Source of the DNA: an uncultured Aquimarina sp.
Lineage (GTDB): Bacteria; Bacteroidota; Bacteroidia; Flavobacteriales; Flavobacteriaceae
Assembly (NCBI GenBank): GCA_947498455.1
Contig: CANMKK010000006.1
Location: 62,001 to 126,000, forward strand
Direction: 5' to 3'
Length of the DNA stretch: 64,000 nucleotides
Part shown: positions 63,439 to 64,000 of the stretch, one piece after another
Layout of the letters: every line of letters begins with the position of its first letter
Numbering within the stretch: the first letter of the stretch is position 1
Notes under the pieces: generated by a model
Told to the model about the DNA's origin: nothing
Databases searched by the model: none
The model's input: the letters and a program-made list of their open reading frames with translations, nothing else
Position numbers and translations under genes: made by a program

Positions 63439-64000
63439 TTAAAAATCAGCATCAAAACTTATCTTATTTTCATCAGTATCTTTATTAAGCACTCCTGCTT
63501 TTTGATATTCTGAAACTCTTTTTTCGAAGAAATTAGTTTTTCCCTGTAATGAAATCATATCCATAAAATCAAATGGATTTGCAGTTCCGTATTCTTTTTC
63601 GCATCCTAATTCCATTAACAATCTATCTGTTACAAATTCTAAATATTGAGTCATTAATTTAGAGTTCATACCTATTAAACTTACCGGAAGAGATTCTGTA
63701 ATAAATTCTCTTTCGATATTTAAAGCATCTACAATAATTCCACGTATTCTTTCTTTAGGAACTTTATTTACCAAATGATTATTATGCAAATGCACTGCGA
63801 AATCACAATGAACACCTTCATCTCTAGATATCAACTCATTAGAAAAGGTAAGCCCTGGCATTAGACCACGTTTCTTTAACCAAAATATAGAACAAAACGC
63901 ACCCGAGAAGAAAATACCCTCTACTGCTGCAAAAGCGATCAAACGTTCAGCAAATGAATCCGATTCAATCCACTTTAATGCCCAGTCTGCTTTTTTTCTA
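63439..64000 (-). CDS. nrdB: Ribonucleoside-diphosphate reductase beta subunit, C-terminal part
   Basis: The minus-strand frame runs from the window edge (reading [20 protein letters not shown]) to the stop at 63439, about 187 residues. It contains the family motifs [40 protein letters not shown] (Glu and His ligands of the diiron site) and [20 protein letters not shown], and ends [12 protein letters not shown]...ISFDADF, the C-terminal peptide that docks on the alpha subunit. The N-terminal half, with the first iron ligands and the radical tyrosine, lies outside the window. The frame has no real start inside the window, only a TTG at 63942. Confidence 0.95.
   Translation of the reverse strand, partial: RKKADWALKWIESDSFAERLIAFAAVEGIFFSGAFCSIFWLKKRGLMPGLTFSNELISRDEGVHCDFAVHLHNNHLVNKVPKERIRGIIVDALNIEREFITESLPVSLIGMNSKLMTQYLEFVTDRLLMELGCEKEYGTANPFDFMDMISLQGKTNFFEKRVSEYQKAGVLNKDTDENKISFDADF

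Overview
The window is chromosomal DNA of a Bacteroidota member, almost certainly a marine Flavobacteriaceae. An Aquimarina-like genus is an inference from gene content, not proven. The evidence is low GC, Bacteroidota-type promoters (TTG about 16-19 nt before TAnnTTTG), signal peptides ending in SxxQ or xAQ, type IX secretion (T9SS) sorting domains on several proteases, a SusC/TonB-type receptor with an N-terminal carboxypeptidase-like domain, and a GYDIA-type GHMP kinase beside a class II HMG-CoA reductase.

Layout. Positions 1-2750 hold small secreted or unknown genes. Positions 2890-8790 are a peptide-use operon on the minus strand (dipeptidyl peptidase IV, then two POT oligopeptide transporters). 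A HU-family gene broken by one in-frame stop follows (8950-9324). The mevalonate genes (HMG-CoA reductase and a GHMP kinase) run plus at 9698-11947, and sucA-sucB (2-oxoglutarate dehydrogenase E1/E2) run minus at 12216-16271. Two paralogous M43 metalloproteases with T9SS tails (16971-22684) and a polyprenyl synthase (23321-24295) come next. A TetR-TolC-MFP-RND efflux operon (24744-31413), a TonB-dependent receptor, aspS, a ClC channel with CBS domains, a hydrolase, a cold shock protein, tadA and a second S9 peptidase fill 31606-43649.

Positions 43761-50700 are the most accessory-looking part. They hold a lipoprotein, a PagL-like lipid A deacylase, an unknown helical protein, and a lipoprotein with a C-terminal GHH-type nuclease-toxin-like domain interrupted by a single-base frameshift. 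Behind it are a likely immunity gene, a small membrane protein, and a secreted protein bracketed by two 152-bp direct repeats that are about 95 percent identical. I read this as a cell-surface polymorphic toxin locus whose toxin is decaying or misread by one base. Positions 51520-64000 return to core genes: dxs, an M36 (fungalysin) protease, a T9SS-type secreted protein, dGTPase, two zinc-ribbon membrane proteins, and nrdA and nrdB (the latter cut by the window end).

How the genes fit together. Secreted M43 and M36 proteases, two S9 peptidases and two POT transporters suggest growth on protein and peptides. HMG-CoA reductase, the GHMP kinase and the polyprenyl synthase indicate isoprenoids from mevalonate, so dxs probably feeds thiamine and pyridoxal phosphate synthesis. 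Noncoding points worth attention are two copies of a 163-bp hairpin repeat with 24-bp terminal inverted repeats, a perfect 42-bp palindrome, an interleaved (pseudoknot-like) pair of 10-bp inverted repeats, and a possible short transcript at 18599-18740. I saw no tRNA, rRNA, CRISPR array or insertion-sequence transposase.
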